Positions 62,325-64,000 of a stretch of 64,000 nucleotides of DNA are shown here, piece after piece. Within the stretch, counting starts at the first letter, position 1, and every line of letters starts with the position of its first letter. The stretch covers positions 3,642,001 to 3,706,000 of the forward strand of contig NZ_VAWE01000001.1 in NCBI RefSeq assembly GCF_005795905.1, written 5' to 3'. The translations under genes were made by a program, and so were the position numbers. Source of the DNA: Streptomyces marianii (lineage in GTDB: Bacteria; Actinomycetota; Actinomycetes; Streptomycetales; Streptomycetaceae). The notes beneath the pieces are model-generated. The model did no database searches. It was not told the origin of the DNA and was given only the letters and a program-made list of their open reading frames with translations.

Positions 62325-64000
62325 GAGCGGCCGCCTCGGCGTCCGAGCCGCTGGGCACGGGCGGCCGCATGGTCGCGGCGACGCTCGCGGCGCCGGGTGC
62401 TCCCGGCAGGGACAGGTGTCGCCGTCTCCTGGAGGTAGCGGGAGAGCGCTCCCGTACTGGCGTGCCTGAAGAGCGACACGAGCGTGATGTCCCTACCCAG
62501 CCGCTCACGCAGCGACAACTGCACCTGAACCATGAGCCGTGACGTACCGCCGAGATCGAAGAAGTTGTCGTCCAGTGCGACATCCTCCACCTTCAGCACG
62601 GTCTTCCATATGTCACGGATGGTTTCTTCCAGGTCCCCTGCCGGTGCTTGTTGTCCGGGTTTTCGGCTCGGGACCGGCTCCGGGAGCGCCCGGGTGTCGA
62701 TCTTGCCGTTGGGCGTGAGGGGCATGTTGTTGATCTTTATCACCTCGGAGGGGGTCATGTACTCGGGCAGGCGGGCCGCGAGGTCCGCGCGCAGTCGAGC
62801 GGCCGCGGGGGCTGGGCTGCCTGCCGTGACGACGTACGTGGTCAGGCGGGTGTCGTCCTCCGCGTGCTTTCTGGCAACCGTTACAGCGTCGCGCACGCCG
62901 GGCAGCCGCCGGCAGACGGCGTCGATCTCCGTCGGGTCCACACGGAAGCCCCGGATCTTCACCTGGCCGTCGGCGCGACCGAGGATCTCGACGGTGCCGT
63001 CGGGGAGGTAGCGGCCCCTGTCGCCGGTGGCGTACCTGCGGACCCCGGGCATGGGGTCGCGGTGGAATCCCCCTGTGCCGGAAGACTTCACATAGCCTTC
63101 GGCGAGAAAGGGCGAGCGGATGACGATCTCGCCCGCCTCGCCTATGCCGGCCAGCTGCCCGGAGCCATTGACGACGAGGATCTGTACGTCCGCGATGCCT
63201 CTGCCGATCGGTACGGGGAGGTCCTTGGCGGCCTGGTCCGCGTCTCCCGATTCGATGACGTGGAACGCCATCGCCTGCGGGGTTTCGGTCGCCCCGTAGA
63301 AGTTGACGTGCCGGGCCGACGGCGCGACCGCCGCAAGCCCGGTGACGTCGCCCTGCCGCAGGACGTCGCCGCCATAGCAGACCAGGCGGACGTCCGGCAG
63401 CCGCGTTCCGGTCTCTCCGGCGGCGATCACCAGCAGGCGCGCAAGGGGCGGAGTGAGGTGGAGGACCGTGATCCGGCGCTCCGCCAGCCAGTGCAGCAGC
63501 GCCAGCGGATTCCTGCTGAGCTCGGCGTCGGGCACATGGAGTTCGCCTCCCGCCCACAGGGGGGCGAAGACGTCGCGCAGGAGCGGATCGTGGCCGAGTC
63601 CGGCCAACAGCGCAAAGCGGCTGTCCGGGCCGAGGCCGAAGGCCGCGACGTACCAGGAGAGGAAGTGGGCGAGGGGGGCCGGGCCGCTCACGACACCGCG
63701 GGGCAGCGGGCCGGTTGATCCCGAGGTGAACATGATGTACGAGGGGTGTTCTGCGCAGGGGGTCGACGGCGTGGGCGGCGGCTGCTCGTCAGGGGCGCCG
63801 AGCAGCCGGTCGGCTTTGGCCACGCGCACGCCGGTGCCCGTGATCGCCTCCGGCAGCGGACCGACCTCCTCAAACCCGATCAGCAGTGCGGGTTCCACGG
63901 CCGCAATCTGGGCCCGCAGCCGGGCGGGCGGGTGGGCCGGGTCGAGCAGCACGAACGCCGCGCCGCGTTCCAGGGCGCCGACCAGCAATGGTACGAGAGC
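62321..64000 (-). CDS. Nonribosomal peptide synthetase, adenylation and carrier domains (partial)
   Basis: 560 codons visible; the N-terminal part lies right of the window, as the frame is open to the edge. Adenylation core motifs: YIMFTSGSTG (A3), NFYGATET (A5), YATGDRGRYLPDG (A7), GRADGQVKIRGFRVDPTEID (A8) and LTPNGKIDTRALP (A10). A carrier domain follows with DDNFFDLGGTSRL, serine for phosphopantetheine. There is no thioesterase or condensation domain after it, so it ends A-PCP. Substrate cannot be read from here. Confidence 0.93.
   Translation of the reverse strand, partial: ALVPLLVGALERGAAFVLLDPAHPPARLRAQIAAVEPALLIGFEEVGPLPEAITGTGVRVAKADRLLGAPDEQPPPTPSTPCAEHPSYIMFTSGSTGPLPRGVVSGPAPLAHFLSWYVAAFGLGPDSRFALLAGLGHDPLLRDVFAPLWAGGELHVPDAELSRNPLALLHWLAERRITVLHLTPPLARLLVIAAGETGTRLPDVRLVCYGGDVLRQGDVTGLAAVAPSARHVNFYGATETPQAMAFHVIESGDADQAAKDLPVPIGRGIADVQILVVNGSGQLAGIGEAGEIVIRSPFLAEGYVKSSGTGGFHRDPMPGVRRYATGDRGRYLPDGTVEILGRADGQVKIRGFRVDPTEIDAVCRRLPGVRDAVTVARKHAEDDTRLTTYVVTAGSPAPAAARLRADLAARLPEYMTPSEVIKINNMPLTPNGKIDTRALPEPVPSRKPGQQAPAGDLEETIRDIWKTVLKVEDVALDDNFFDLGGTSRLMVQVQLSLRERLGRDITLVSLFRHASTGALSRYLQETATPVPAGSTRRRERRRDHAAARAQRLGRRGGRS

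Overview
The window reads as chromosomal DNA of a Streptomyces species. Base composition is very GC-rich and many genes start with GTG. Typical streptomycete families are present: a WhiJ-type regulator/HATPase/DUF397 set, a SARP regulator, DUF6233, and zinc-independent ribosomal protein paralogues. All calls come from reading the sequence and from knowledge of the families; no search was run.

From 1 to about 16.6 kb lies conserved core chromosome. The folate genes come first: folP end, an NTF2-like gene, folB and folK on the plus strand, with folE facing them. Then come ftsH, hpt, tilS, a zincin and dacB on the minus strand. Inorganic pyrophosphatase, a ThrE-type exporter, a DedA protein, a YbjQ protein and a ClC channel gene 13 bp upstream of glutamate decarboxylase follow. 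The ClC-GAD pair looks like an acid-resistance unit.

From 16.6 to 32.6 kb lie a PadR regulator, a DinB-like protein and an aldehyde dehydrogenase. An XRE/HATPase/DUF397 regulatory set follows, with a shared 27-bp operator-like repeat. Next is a zinc-starvation ribosome locus: rpmG2-rpmE2-cobW-rpsR2 diverging from rpmB2-rpsN2 around a perfect 21-bp Zur-box palindrome. Then come a DUF2786 protein, a sugar O-acetyltransferase whose 3' end is duplicated in tandem, a DNA polymerase I-like protein and a 1,050-residue SARP-NTPase-TPR regulator.

From 32.6 to 37.8 kb is a decayed accessory strip. It holds a chimeric pseudogene (sugar-nucleotide epimerase fused to histidine kinase), a remnant of a UDP-glucose dehydrogenase-like gene, a LuxR-type regulator and several small streptomycete genes.

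From 37.8 to 46.2 kb is a complete four-gene Wadjet-type plasmid-defence operon, jetA-jetB-jetC-jetD on the minus strand. The genes are coupled by overlaps or short gaps, and a 28-bp perfect palindrome sits just upstream. Next to it, at 46.8 to 52.7 kb, is a nest of insertion sequences (IS1380-like, a truncated IS1182-like copy with a 14-unit hexanucleotide array, ISAs1-like, and an intact IS1182-like copy with terminal repeats). On the far side of the IS nest is a fragment of a second jetD-like gene.

From 53.1 to 59.2 kb the sequence carries three copies of the 3' half of a tRNA-Thr(CGU) gene, two of them identical over 45 bp, each followed by its own terminator hairpin. These look like displaced attachment sites of stacked integrative elements. 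No integrase is seen. Cargo includes a HigBA toxin-antitoxin pair with a probable leaderless promoter and a large uncharacterised SEC-C protein. From 59.5 to 64 kb are a voltage-gated-channel homologue, a cysteine-rich small protein, a HAD hydrolase and the 3' end of a nonribosomal peptide synthetase running off the right edge.
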